Shown here: one piece after another, positions 1 to 5,555 of the stretch
Numbering within the stretch: position 1 is the first letter of the stretch
How the letters are laid out: the number at the start of each line of letters is the position of its first letter
Assembly (NCBI GenBank): GCA_033763355.1
Contig: JANRKT010000029.1
Location: 1-5,555 of the forward strand
Origin: JANRKT01 sp033763355
Lineage (GTDB): Bacteria; Bacteroidota; Bacteroidia; Chitinophagales; Chitinophagaceae
Reading direction: 5' to 3'
Length of the DNA: 5,555 nt
Program-made: the position numbers and the translations under genes
The notes under the pieces: generated by a model
The model's database searches: none
The model's input: the letters and a program-made list of their open reading frames with translations, nothing else
What the model was told of the DNA's origin: nothing

Positions 1-680
1 ATATGGCCTCCATTGACTTTTATATTTATGATAACGATTTTGCTCTTTTTAAAAAACTCATTCAAAACTGCAGGAAAGACTATACCCATTATGTAATTAT
101 CCCGCATTTTCTTGAAAGCGGAGAAAATGCACATGAAACAATCAATACCATACCCAAAGACAAGCTCATATTGCTTGACAAACTGGTGCCTGGAATAAGC
201 GGAGAGTATGCTGCTGTTTATGAAAACTTCGAAAAGGATATTTATTTTGCCCTCGAACAATCTCTTGAAAAATTAAGTAAATACCATACCCTTAAAATTA
301 TTTTTCCCTCTTATACCTATCACCCTGAAGAAATCCTGAAAGGGTTTTACCGGTTCTGCAACCAGTATGCATTTAATTACAAAGTAGTGAACGATGTGGG
401 CACAGAGCCTGTTAAAGAAGGCGAAGTATTCATAAGCCTGATGGAAGACGACCTGGTGCTGCTTATTGAAAAGATACTTGCTGCAAAACTGGAAGTAGGA
501 AAACAAATCGGAGTAATATCTTACAATGAAACGCCGCTGAAAAAAATTATCCTCAATGGCATTACAACCATTTCAACTGATTTCCGCATGATGGGCGAGA
601 AAACAGCGCAGATGATACTGGAAAACTCCAAAGCCCATTTTGAAGTACCTTTTAAAATTACGTTCAGGCCATCACTCTAG
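1..680 (+). CDS. GntR/LacI-hybrid transcriptional regulator, C-terminal part (5' end outside window)
   Basis: The frame is open from the left edge (first whole codon at base 3) to the TAG stop at 678-680, giving 225 residues. The ATG at base 3 is probably an internal Met, because the protein begins inside a domain. What is visible resembles the periplasmic-binding-protein-like effector domain of LacI-type regulators. It has alternating beta/alpha segments (YVIIPHF near residues 30-36, KLILLDKLVPG near 54-64, LKIIFPS near 97-103, QIGVISYNE near 169-177). It closes with the characteristic pattern ITTISTDFRMMGEKTAQMI followed by a terminal RPSL. In Bacteroidota this domain is commonly fused behind an N-terminal GntR winged helix in proteins of about 330-340 residues, so roughly 110 residues including the DNA-binding domain should lie upstream. 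Such proteins usually sense a sugar and control a carbohydrate-use operon; the ligand cannot be told here. A LacI-type helix-turn-helix is the alternative. No sugar-use gene follows on this strand, so any target operon is probably upstream or divergent. Confidence 0.75.
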   Translation, partial: MASIDFYIYDNDFALFKKLIQNCRKDYTHYVIIPHFLESGENAHETINTIPKDKLILLDKLVPGISGEYAAVYENFEKDIYFALEQSLEKLSKYHTLKIIFPSYTYHPEEILKGFYRFCNQYAFNYKVVNDVGTEPVKEGEVFISLMEDDLVLLIEKILAAKLEVGKQIGVISYNETPLKKIILNGITTISTDFRMMGEKTAQMILENSKAHFEVPFKITFRPSL

Positions 681-935
681 CGCAGTATGACATCCTGCCA
701 CAATTAAAAACAAATAACACTAACCTCCCCATTTACTTACAACAAGCAGGCAACCCTGTTGCTGAAATTAAACCACATAAAAATTAACATTTCGTTTCCT
801 CCTTTTAAGCAACCTGCTTTTTATTTTCAGCTACTTTTTACCATTACAGCGGAGGTGTTCAATTCACAAAAATTGTATTTTTATGACCCGGAATCAAACA
901 CATATCTTATAATGTACCATAATAAAATTCAAAAA

Positions 936-1547
936 ATGAAAAATTGCCTTGCAGGATTGTTCCTGATGTTTTCAGCTCCGGTTTTTGCACAATTAACGGT
1001 GAACGAGCAATTTCAAAAAATCCAGACGCTTGAACAGGCACAAAAATATATTGATGACAACCCCGGACTTAAGCCGACCCTGCTCCGCCTGTCGTACGGA
1101 AAAGACACCACACTTATTGATAAACGTTTGCTTCGCCAGAAAAAAGGCGATGTTTTTCATGTAGGGTATGTAACCTATAAGGTACTCGATGCAACAGAAT
1201 CCGTACAGTACCGTGCAAGCTATATTTTCCTCGACGGGTCTTCTTTAAATAAAGCTGAAATTGACAGTCTGAAAAAGCTGATTGTGGATAAAGCCAACAG
1301 GGGCGCCACTTTTGACAAGCTCTCCGATGAATATACTATGGATGGCAATACCACACATGGCGATACCGGGTGGTTTTTCGGTAAAGAAATGATGCCGGAA
1401 GAATTCCAGGATGCCGTAAGCAAACATAAAACTGGTGAAATCTTTTTTGTAGATGTACCCGAAAGGCAATGGCATTACATCGTTAAAAAAACTTATGATG
1501 ACCAGATCAAGAAAGATATAGTGGTTTTGCGTTCAAACGGGAGGTAA
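936..1547 (+). CDS. Secreted parvulin-type peptidyl-prolyl cis-trans isomerase
   Basis: The protein is 203 residues from the ATG at 936. Residues 1-18 form a signal peptide: MKN, then a hydrophobic core and an APVFA|Q cleavage site, so export to the periplasm is predicted. The parvulin (PpiC-type rotamase) domain spans about 90-190: RASYIFL (93-99), a helix with SLKKLIVDKANRG, FDKLSDEYTMDG (126-137), GDTGWFFGKEMMPEEF (142-157), a KTGEIFFV stretch (165-172), and WHYIVKK (179-185) in place of the usual GxHIIKV. The family isomerises Xaa-Pro bonds and helps outer-membrane and periplasmic proteins fold. The first canonical His (ASHI) is Tyr96 here, while the second is kept as His180, so activity may be altered. 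Residues 20-90 match nothing I recognise. The frame continues upstream to a TTG at 759, but those 59 codons show no domain and would bury the signal peptide; the A-rich run just before 936 is a typical Bacteroidota start region. An ATG at 912 is a weaker alternative. No convincing promoter was seen in 681-935. The gene converges on mnmE. Confidence 0.82.
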   Translation: MKNCLAGLFLMFSAPVFAQLTVNEQFQKIQTLEQAQKYIDDNPGLKPTLLRLSYGKDTTLIDKRLLRQKKGDVFHVGYVTYKVLDATESVQYRASYIFLDGSSLNKAEIDSLKKLIVDKANRGATFDKLSDEYTMDGNTTHGDTGWFFGKEMMPEEFQDAVSKHKTGEIFFVDVPERQWHYIVKKTYDDQIKKDIVVLRSNGR

Positions 1548-1572
1548 CAGGATCTATATCTACTGTTATCCT
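1542..1572. terminator. Inverted repeat between convergent genes, possible bidirectional terminator
   Basis: AGGTAACAG at 1542-1550 pairs with CTGTTATCCT at 1563-1572 (nine base pairs with one bulged T at 1569). Inside it GAT (1551-1553) can pair with ATC (1558-1560) around a CTAT loop. The repeat overlaps the isomerase stop codon (TAA 1545-1547) and ends four bases before the mnmE stop (1577-1579), filling the gap between the two converging genes. Neither flank has a clear T-run, so it is not a classical intrinsic terminator. Its role is inferred from its position. Confidence 0.4.
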
Positions 1573-1576
1573 AAAC

Positions 1577-2956
1577 TTACTTTCCGATACAAAACTTACT
1601 GAAGATATAATCCAGCTGGTCTTCCGTTGTTATCTCACCTGTTATTTCTCCAAGGTAATGCAGGCAGCGGCGGATGTCTAAAGCGAGTAAATCACCGGGT
1701 ATCTTATTATCCATGCCATTTTTAATATCATTTAATGATCCGGAAACTTCCCGCAACGAATGGTAATGCCGGGCATTGGTAACAATGGTATCTTCAGCCT
1801 GAACTTTTCCCTGCAATACATGGTCCATAAGCCTTTCTTTTAATACTTCAGTATGCCGGCCTTCTTTTGCTGAAATAAAAATAATATCGGGGATGTTTTT
1901 AAATTTTTCTTTTGCCTGTGTTTCGCCTGTTCCGTCAATCTTATTGGCCACCAGCAGGTATTTCAATTGCTTCCTTTTCAAATCATCAATGGTTACTTGC
2001 AAATCCATAGGGGTTGCTTGCGCCACATCAAACAAATAAAGTACCACATCTGCCTGCTGCATTTTTTCAAGGCTGCGGCCAACGCCTATTTCTTCAATAA
2101 TACCGGATGTATGCTCCCTTATTCCTGCAGTGTCAATTAAACGGAACAGCACACCATCAATGTTCAGCACTTCCTCTATGGTATCCCTCGTAGTTCCTGC
2201 AATTTCGCTTACTATTGCACGGTTCTCATTAAGTAATGTATTCAGCAAGGTGGATTTTCCTGCATTGGGTTTTCCTACAATCGCCACGCTTACCCCGTTT
2301 TTAATTACGTTACCCAGTTTAAATGATTGCAGCAGCCGTTCTGTTACCTGCTCCGCTTCTGTTATCAGTTCATAAAATTTTGTGCGGTCCGCAAACTCTA
2401 CATCTTCCTGCGAAAAATCAAGCTCAAGTTCTATCAATGCGGAAAACTGCAGCATTTTTTCACGCAGTTCTTTCAGCACATTTGAAAAACCGCCGCGTAT
2501 GTTGTGTAATGCCGTTCTTCTCGAAGCTTCAGTACTGCTTGCAATAAGATCAGCTACTGCTTCCGCCTGCGTTAAATCAAGTTTGCCATGTAAAAAAGCC
2601 CTTTGTGTAAATTCACCCGGCCTTGCCGGCCTTGCACCATATTTTATGCATGCATCCGTTACCTGCTGCAGTATATAAGGCGAACCATGACAGGAAATTT
2701 CAATTACATCTTCGCCGGTATAGGATTTTGGCGCCTTAAAAATTGATACAACGGCTTCATCCAGCAAAACTTCACCATCTTTTAAATAACCCACATGTAA
2801 AGTATGCGATGGCTGCTTAAGTAAATCTTTTGACTGAAACAATGAATTGGCAACAGCTATTGCTTTGCTTCCGCTAAGCCGCACCACACCTATTGCACCA
2901 ATACCCGGCGGGGTTGCCAAAGCCACAATGGTATCATCCGGTAAAATATTTTTCAT
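1577..2956 (-). CDS. mnmE: tRNA uridine-5-carboxymethylaminomethyl(34) synthesis GTPase MnmE (TrmE)
   Basis: This is a complete 459-residue protein of normal family length. With MnmG (GidA), MnmE installs the (carboxymethyl)aminomethyl group on U34 of tRNAs that read split codon boxes, using a folate-derived one-carbon unit in the cytoplasm. The N-terminal folate-binding domain (about 5-124) carries DTIVALATPPG at the start, YTGEDVIEISCHGS (79-92) and PGEFTQRAF (113-121). A helical domain (about 125-218, completed by 380-459) flanks the GTPase domain. The G motifs are all present: G1 GKPNAGKS (228-235), G2 GTTRD (254-258), G3 DTAG (275-278), G4 NKID (338-341) and G5 SAK (362-364). Glu288 probably matches the catalytic glutamate used in K+-stimulated hydrolysis. 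The protein ends in FCIGK, with the invariant Cys456 needed for modification. The ATG at 2954-2956 gives the expected N-terminus; no Shine-Dalgarno sequence is evident. The gene lies 115 bases downstream of the nucleotidyltransferase on the same strand, behind a possible terminator, so co-transcription is uncertain. Confidence 0.98.
   Translation of the reverse strand: MKNILPDDTIVALATPPGIGAIGVVRLSGSKAIAVANSLFQSKDLLKQPSHTLHVGYLKDGEVLLDEAVVSIFKAPKSYTGEDVIEISCHGSPYILQQVTDACIKYGARPARPGEFTQRAFLHGKLDLTQAEAVADLIASSTEASRRTALHNIRGGFSNVLKELREKMLQFSALIELELDFSQEDVEFADRTKFYELITEAEQVTERLLQSFKLGNVIKNGVSVAIVGKPNAGKSTLLNTLLNENRAIVSEIAGTTRDTIEEVLNIDGVLFRLIDTAGIREHTSGIIEEIGVGRSLEKMQQADVVLYLFDVAQATPMDLQVTIDDLKRKQLKYLLVANKIDGTGETQAKEKFKNIPDIIFISAKEGRHTEVLKERLMDHVLQGKVQAEDTIVTNARHYHSLREVSGSLNDIKNGMDNKIPGDLLALDIRRCLHYLGEITGEITTEDQLDYIFSKFCIGK
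2617..2634. repeat. Tandem 9-base duplication inside mnmE
   Basis: CCGGCCTTG occurs twice in a row, without mismatch. On the coding (minus) strand it produces the doubled Ala-Arg-Pro of ARPARPGEF (residues 108-116 of MnmE). The repeat is in frame and the flanking conserved residues are intact, so the gene is not damaged. The first Pro stands where I would expect a hydrophobic residue such as Leu in many family members. Confidence 0.6.
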
Positions 2957-3003
2957 AATCAGAATTCAGAAAACATTACCGGCAACAAGGTAATTAATAT
3001 CTT

Positions 3004-3026
3004 AAAACCATGCAGCATGGCATGGT
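3004..3026 (-). terminator. Terminator-like hairpin after the nucleotidyltransferase gene
   Basis: A perfect 7-bp inverted repeat, ACCATGC (3007-3013) and GCATGGT (3020-3026), encloses a six-base loop. Read on the minus strand, the hairpin is followed by a short T-run (complement of A 3004-3007), then AAG. It sits about 46 bases past the nucleotidyltransferase stop and about 48 bases before the mnmE start, a sensible place to end the first transcript. The T-run is short, so termination may be weak or partial. If it works, mnmE needs its own promoter in 2957-3003, where I see no good -7 element. Confidence 0.4.
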
Positions 3027-3071
3027 GAAGAGAAGGAACCATGAAAAATTAGGAACCGGCAGTTATCTGCA

Positions 3072-4064
3072 TTACCCCAGGTCAATTTCCGTATTATCGC
3101 CAATGTTCAATGTGCGGGTTTCTCCTTTTATCTCCGTATCGCTGCCAATGAGGGAGTCGTGCAGCACTACATCAAAAAGTTTGGAAAAGGAACCGATGAT
3201 GGAATCTTTAACAATGGAATAGTTAACATAAGTTTTTTCACCAATTGCAACATTGGGTCCGATGATGGAATTCCTGATGTCGCAACCCGGCGCTATACTT
3301 ACAGGCGGTATCACAATGGTGTTTTCAAAATTATGTTCTTCAGAAATCTGCCCGCCGAATTTTTTAAGCAAGGTGGCATTGCTTTCCAGCAATGTTTCTT
3401 TTCTTCCGCAGTCAAACCAGTTTTGTACTTTAAACGAACGGAATTTGGCGCCATGCTTAATCATACACTCCAGCGCATCTGTTAAACTGAATTCATCATA
3501 ACTGCGTATGCCCTGCTTCAGGTTGTTTTCAAGGCATGAAAATAAAAAACCGGTCTCCTTTATTTTATACAACCCCACCAGCGCCATGTTCGATTTTGGT
3601 ATCTGCGGCTTTTCCACCACCCTTGTAATATTTCCTTTTTCATCAATTTCCGCCACACCAAAATTTCTCGGGTCATCTACCTTTTTTACACCCAGTAATG
3701 AACCCTCCTGGTCAATTACTTCCCTTACATTGTATTCGCAAATGGTATCGCCTAAAACAATAAATACTTCATCCTCTCCAACAATTTCTTTGGTAAGATA
3801 TATTGCATGGCCCAGGCCCTGTCTTTCATTCTGGTGAACAAAATGGCAATGCAGGTGGGGGTATTTGAGTTTTACATAATCCTGTATCTTATCGCCGAGG
3901 TACCCAACAATAAAAACAAACTCATTAACACCTGCTTCATGCAACTGGTCAACAATAATGCTGAGGATGGTTTTGCCTGCAAGCGGAATAAGGGCCTTGG
4001 GTTGTGTATAGGTATGCGGACGTAATTTAGTACCTGCGCCGGCTACCGGAATGATCGCCTTCAT
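3072..4064 (-). CDS. Sugar-phosphate nucleotidyltransferase with left-handed beta-helix tail (RmlA-long-like)
   Basis: The protein has 330 residues. It probably joins a sugar 1-phosphate to an NTP, giving an NDP-sugar and pyrophosphate, in the cytoplasm, for cell-surface polysaccharide or glycoconjugate synthesis. The N-terminal Rossmann-like NTP_transferase domain (1 to about 235) shows the nucleotide-binding signature GAGTKLRP (9-16), QPKAL with Lys23 (21-25), QGLGHA (82-87), VLGD with metal-binding Asp106 (103-106), VEKP (150-153), GLYKI (164-168) and WFDCG with Asp218 as the likely second metal ligand (216-220). The C-terminal part (about 245-326) has imperfect hexapeptide repeats (ISIAPG-like, SIIGPNVAIG, SIVKDSIIG, SLIGSDTEI), as in long glucose-1-phosphate thymidylyltransferases and the Glc-1-P/GlcNAc-1-P family. 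Arg of the usual GTRLRP signature is Lys13. Base and sugar specificity (dTTP or UTP; glucose, GlcNAc or other) cannot be read from the sequence, so no symbol is given. The ATG at 4062-4064 starts directly at the conserved MKAIIPVAG. The gene is divergent from glyA; no partner biosynthesis genes are in view. Confidence 0.88.
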   Translation of the reverse strand: MKAIIPVAGAGTKLRPHTYTQPKALIPLAGKTILSIIVDQLHEAGVNEFVFIVGYLGDKIQDYVKLKYPHLHCHFVHQNERQGLGHAIYLTKEIVGEDEVFIVLGDTICEYNVREVIDQEGSLLGVKKVDDPRNFGVAEIDEKGNITRVVEKPQIPKSNMALVGLYKIKETGFLFSCLENNLKQGIRSYDEFSLTDALECMIKHGAKFRSFKVQNWFDCGRKETLLESNATLLKKFGGQISEEHNFENTIVIPPVSIAPGCDIRNSIIGPNVAIGEKTYVNYSIVKDSIIGSFSKLFDVVLHDSLIGSDTEIKGETRTLNIGDNTEIDLG

Positions 4065-4156
4065 TACAGATGCTTTGGTTAAAAAAGCCCGTGAAAGTAA
4101 GGATTTTTAGCCCAAATAAAAACTTGTTCATCAAAACATATTAAGACAGTGTGGCT

Positions 4157-4164
4157 TACTTTTG
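4157..4164 (+). promoter_or_regulatory. Candidate Bacteroidota -7 promoter element for glyA
   Basis: TACTTTTG matches the Bacteroidota -7 consensus TAnnTTTG exactly and lies 125 bases before the glyA ATG, pointing toward it. No TTG or TTTG is found at the usual -33 distance; the nearest upstream TTG, at 4124-4126, is 30 bases away, which is too far. Transcription would begin around 4168-4172, giving a leader of about 120 bases. An 8-mer with six fixed positions arises by chance a few times in a window this size, so position is the main support. Confidence 0.45.
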
Positions 4165-4175
4165 CGGCGGAAACT

Positions 4176-4244
4176 ATGAAAAGTTATGTGACAAACTGTG
4201 GTACCGCTATTCACCTTCGGTTGTGTCACTCACTTTTACTGTAA
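4176..4244 (+). other. 22-codon open frame in the glyA leader (possible leader peptide, doubtful)
   Basis: ATG at 4176-4178 opens a frame that closes with TAA at 4242-4244, encoding a 22-residue peptide (MKSYVTNCG at the start, CHSLLL at the end). It would begin only a few bases after the inferred transcription start and end 45 bases before the glyA ATG. It has no ribosome-binding signal, and no run of Ser or Gly codons as expected if it sensed the substrate or product of the GlyA reaction. It overlaps the hairpin at 4188-4229 completely, so translation would disturb that structure. It may well be a chance frame. Confidence 0.15.
4188..4229 (+). ncRNA. Imperfect 42-base stem-loop in the glyA 5' leader
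   Basis: GTGACA (4188-4193) pairs with TGTCAC (4224-4229). After one bulged G (4223), AACTG (4194-4198) pairs with CGGTT (4218-4222), including one G-U pair. After a small internal loop, GGT (4200-4202) pairs with ACC (4213-4215) around a ten-base loop. That is 14 pairs in all. It lies between the candidate promoter and the glyA start. No T-run follows directly (four T at 4234-4237), so it is not a simple terminator. It matches no riboswitch class I can recognise. It may be a cis-regulatory leader, an mRNA-stabilising structure, or a DNA-level operator. Confidence 0.35.
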
Positions 4245-4289
4245 CAATTCTATTCATCAAATTTAATAAACATCCTTTCAGGGGGCGGT

Positions 4290-5555
4290 ATGCAAAAAGA
4301 CACATTGGTTTTCGATCTTATCCGTAAAGAACTTGAAAGACAGCGCCGTGGTATTGAACTCATCGCTTCAGAAAACTTTACTTCACTGCAGGTAATGCAG
4401 GCCATGGGCACAGTGCCCACCAACAAATATGCAGAGGGTTATCCCGGAAGGCGCTATTACGGCGGATGTGAAGTGGTGGATGAAATAGAAACTTTAGCCA
4501 TTGAAAGATTAAAAAAAGTTTTTAATGCATCATGGGCCAATGTGCAGCCACATAGCGGCGCACAGGCCAATGCTGCCGTATTTCTTGCCTGTGTAAAACC
4601 CGGAGATAAAGTGCTGGGGCTTGATTTAAGCATGGGCGGCCACCTTACACACGGGAGCCCCGCCAACTTCAGCGGTAAAAATTTTAATGCATTGTTTTAC
4701 GGAGTAAAAAAAGAAAACGGTCTGGTTGATTATGACCAGATGGAAGCTGTTGCATTAAAAGAAAAACCCAAAATGATCATTTGCGGCGCTTCTGCCTACA
4801 GCCGCGACTGGGATTATAAACGCATACGTGAAGTAGCTGATAAAATTGGCGCAATAGTAATGGCTGATATAGCACACCCGGCAGGTTTAATTGCAAAGGG
4901 ATTATTGAACGATCCCTTTGAACATTGCCACATCATTACATCTACCACACATAAAACTTTGCGGGGACCACGTGGCGGTATCATTATGCTGCGCCACGAC
5001 TTTGATAACCCCTGGGGCATTAAAGACCCAAAAGGCAATACCCGTTCCATGAGCGCATTGCTTGACCTGGCAGTTTTTCCCGGCACACAGGGCGGCCCGC
5101 TTGAACATGTTATTGCCGCCAAAGCGGTTGCATTTGGCGAAATATTAAGCGATGAATTCACCGCTTATGCAAAACAAATTATTTCAAATGGCCAGTCCAT
5201 GAGCAAATCATTTGTCAGCAAAGGCTACCATATTGTTTCCGGCGGAACAGACAACCACCTTTTATTAATTGACCTCCGCAACAAAAACATCAGTGGTAAA
5301 AAAGCCGAAGCAGTTTTAGGCAAAGCAGATATTACCGTAAATAAAAACATGGTGCCCTTCGATGATAAATCCGCCTTTGTTACTTCCGGCATACGTGTAG
5401 GTGTTCCCGCCATTACCACACGGGGCATGAAGGAAGAACACATGGAAACAGTAGTAAGCTATGTTGACCAGGCATTAACAAATGCAGATGATGATGCCTC
5501 CTTGGAAAAGCTGGCTAAGGAAGTAAATGCGTTTATGAAGGAGTTTGAGCTGTAT
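4290..5555 (+). CDS. glyA: Serine hydroxymethyltransferase GlyA (3' end at window edge)
   Basis: The frame gives 422 residues with no stop before the window ends, exactly on a codon boundary. GlyA is the PLP enzyme that converts serine and tetrahydrofolate to glycine and 5,10-methylene-tetrahydrofolate, the main cytoplasmic source of one-carbon units. Signatures seen: LIASENF (24-30), YAEGYPGRRYYGGCE (47-61), HSGAQAN (88-94), MADIAHPAGL with PLP-contacting Asp193 and His196 (191-200), TSTTHKTLRGPRGG with Schiff-base Lys222 (217-230), VFPGTQGGP (262-270) and SGIRVGVPAITTRG with a substrate-carboxylate Arg369 (366-379). Between the Lys motif and FPG lies an extra loop (about 238-258, NPWGIKDPKG) absent from the E. 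coli enzyme and typical of Bacteroidota. Family length is about 415-430, and the visible end, KEFELY, looks like a natural C-terminus, so only the stop codon or a few residues are probably missing. The ATG at 4290 is the only Met start after the in-frame stop at 4242-4244; AGGGGG at 4280-4285 is a weak Shine-Dalgarno-like run. Confidence 0.97.
   Translation, partial: MQKDTLVFDLIRKELERQRRGIELIASENFTSLQVMQAMGTVPTNKYAEGYPGRRYYGGCEVVDEIETLAIERLKKVFNASWANVQPHSGAQANAAVFLACVKPGDKVLGLDLSMGGHLTHGSPANFSGKNFNALFYGVKKENGLVDYDQMEAVALKEKPKMIICGASAYSRDWDYKRIREVADKIGAIVMADIAHPAGLIAKGLLNDPFEHCHIITSTTHKTLRGPRGGIIMLRHDFDNPWGIKDPKGNTRSMSALLDLAVFPGTQGGPLEHVIAAKAVAFGEILSDEFTAYAKQIISNGQSMSKSFVSKGYHIVSGGTDNHLLLIDLRNKNISGKKAEAVLGKADITVNKNMVPFDDKSAFVTSGIRVGVPAITTRGMKEEHMETVVSYVDQALTNADDDASLEKLAKEVNAFMKEFELY

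Noticed and set aside
682..698. Odd-length near-palindrome (GCAG-ATG-CAT-CTGC halves, 7 of 8 positions symmetrical) right after the regulator stop codon, considered as an operator.
   Set aside because: A dyad of this quality is expected about twice by chance in a window this size, and no second copy was seen elsewhere.
740..764. Small hairpin (CAGG-CAAC-CCTG core at 747-758) after the regulator gene, considered as a terminator.
   Set aside because: The stem is only about six pairs including a G-U, and no T-run follows.
832..883. TACTTTTT (832-839) and TATTTTTA (876-883), considered as promoter elements for the isomerase gene.
   Set aside because: Each lacks the final G of TAnnTTTG, and neither has a TTG at the right distance; in an AT-rich spacer these are weak matches.
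2130..2678. Several plus-strand open frames of 74-98 codons lying across mnmE.
   Set aside because: They are antisense to a well-conserved gene, show no recognisable domains and are low-complexity Ser/Leu-rich shadows.
3159..4025. Plus-strand open frames of 72-109 codons across the nucleotidyltransferase gene.
   Set aside because: They are reverse-strand shadows of a conserved coding region with no motif of their own.
4457..5443. Minus-strand open frames of 68-115 codons across glyA.
   Set aside because: They are antisense shadows of glyA, whose reading frame and catalytic motifs are unambiguous.
1..5555. Search for mobile elements, CRISPR repeats, tRNA genes, toxin-antitoxin or defence genes.
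   Set aside because: No transposase or integrase motif, spaced repeat array, tRNA-like cloverleaf or defence domain was found; all sizeable frames are explained by the five listed genes.

Overview
The window looks like an ordinary chromosomal stretch from a member of the Bacteroidota, most like the Chitinophagales. This is inferred from the protein variants, not from a database search. The evidence is a GntR-type regulator whose C-terminal half is a LacI-like sugar-binding domain, a serine hydroxymethyltransferase with the extra loop typical of that phylum, A-rich rather than Shine-Dalgarno-type start regions, and a Bacteroidota-type TAnnTTTG promoter element ahead of glyA. Base composition is moderately AT-rich by eye and even across the window. 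I see no IS element, integrase, tRNA, rRNA or CRISPR array.

Layout, left to right. (1) 1-680, plus strand: the C-terminal two thirds of a transcriptional regulator, cut by the left edge. (2) 681-935: a 255-base gap with no convincing gene. An open frame extends through part of it from a TTG codon at 759, but the real start of the next gene is at 936. (3) 936-1547, plus strand: a small secreted parvulin-type peptidyl-prolyl isomerase. (4) 1542-1572: an inverted repeat filling the short gap between two convergent genes, probably a shared terminator. (5) 1577-2956, minus strand: mnmE, the tRNA wobble-uridine modification GTPase, complete with every GTPase motif and the C-terminal CIGK. (6) 2957-3071: a 115-base spacer with a terminator-like hairpin reading on the minus strand. 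(7) 3072-4064, minus strand: a sugar-phosphate nucleotidyltransferase with a C-terminal hexapeptide-repeat (left-handed beta-helix) tail. (8) 4065-4289: the divergent intergenic region, with a promoter element, a 42-base imperfect hairpin and a 22-codon open frame, all in the presumed glyA leader. (9) 4290-5555, plus strand: glyA, running off the right edge on a codon boundary and probably almost complete.

The genes do not form one pathway. mnmE (tRNA modification) and glyA (one-carbon and folate metabolism) are housekeeping genes. MnmE uses a folate-derived one-carbon unit, which glyA helps supply, but nothing in the layout shows that they are co-regulated. The nucleotidyltransferase probably makes an activated sugar for cell-surface polysaccharide, and the isomerase probably helps folding in the periplasm. 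I found no new defence, mobile or biosynthetic system. The items most worth a second look are the structured glyA leader and the substituted active-site histidine in the parvulin domain.
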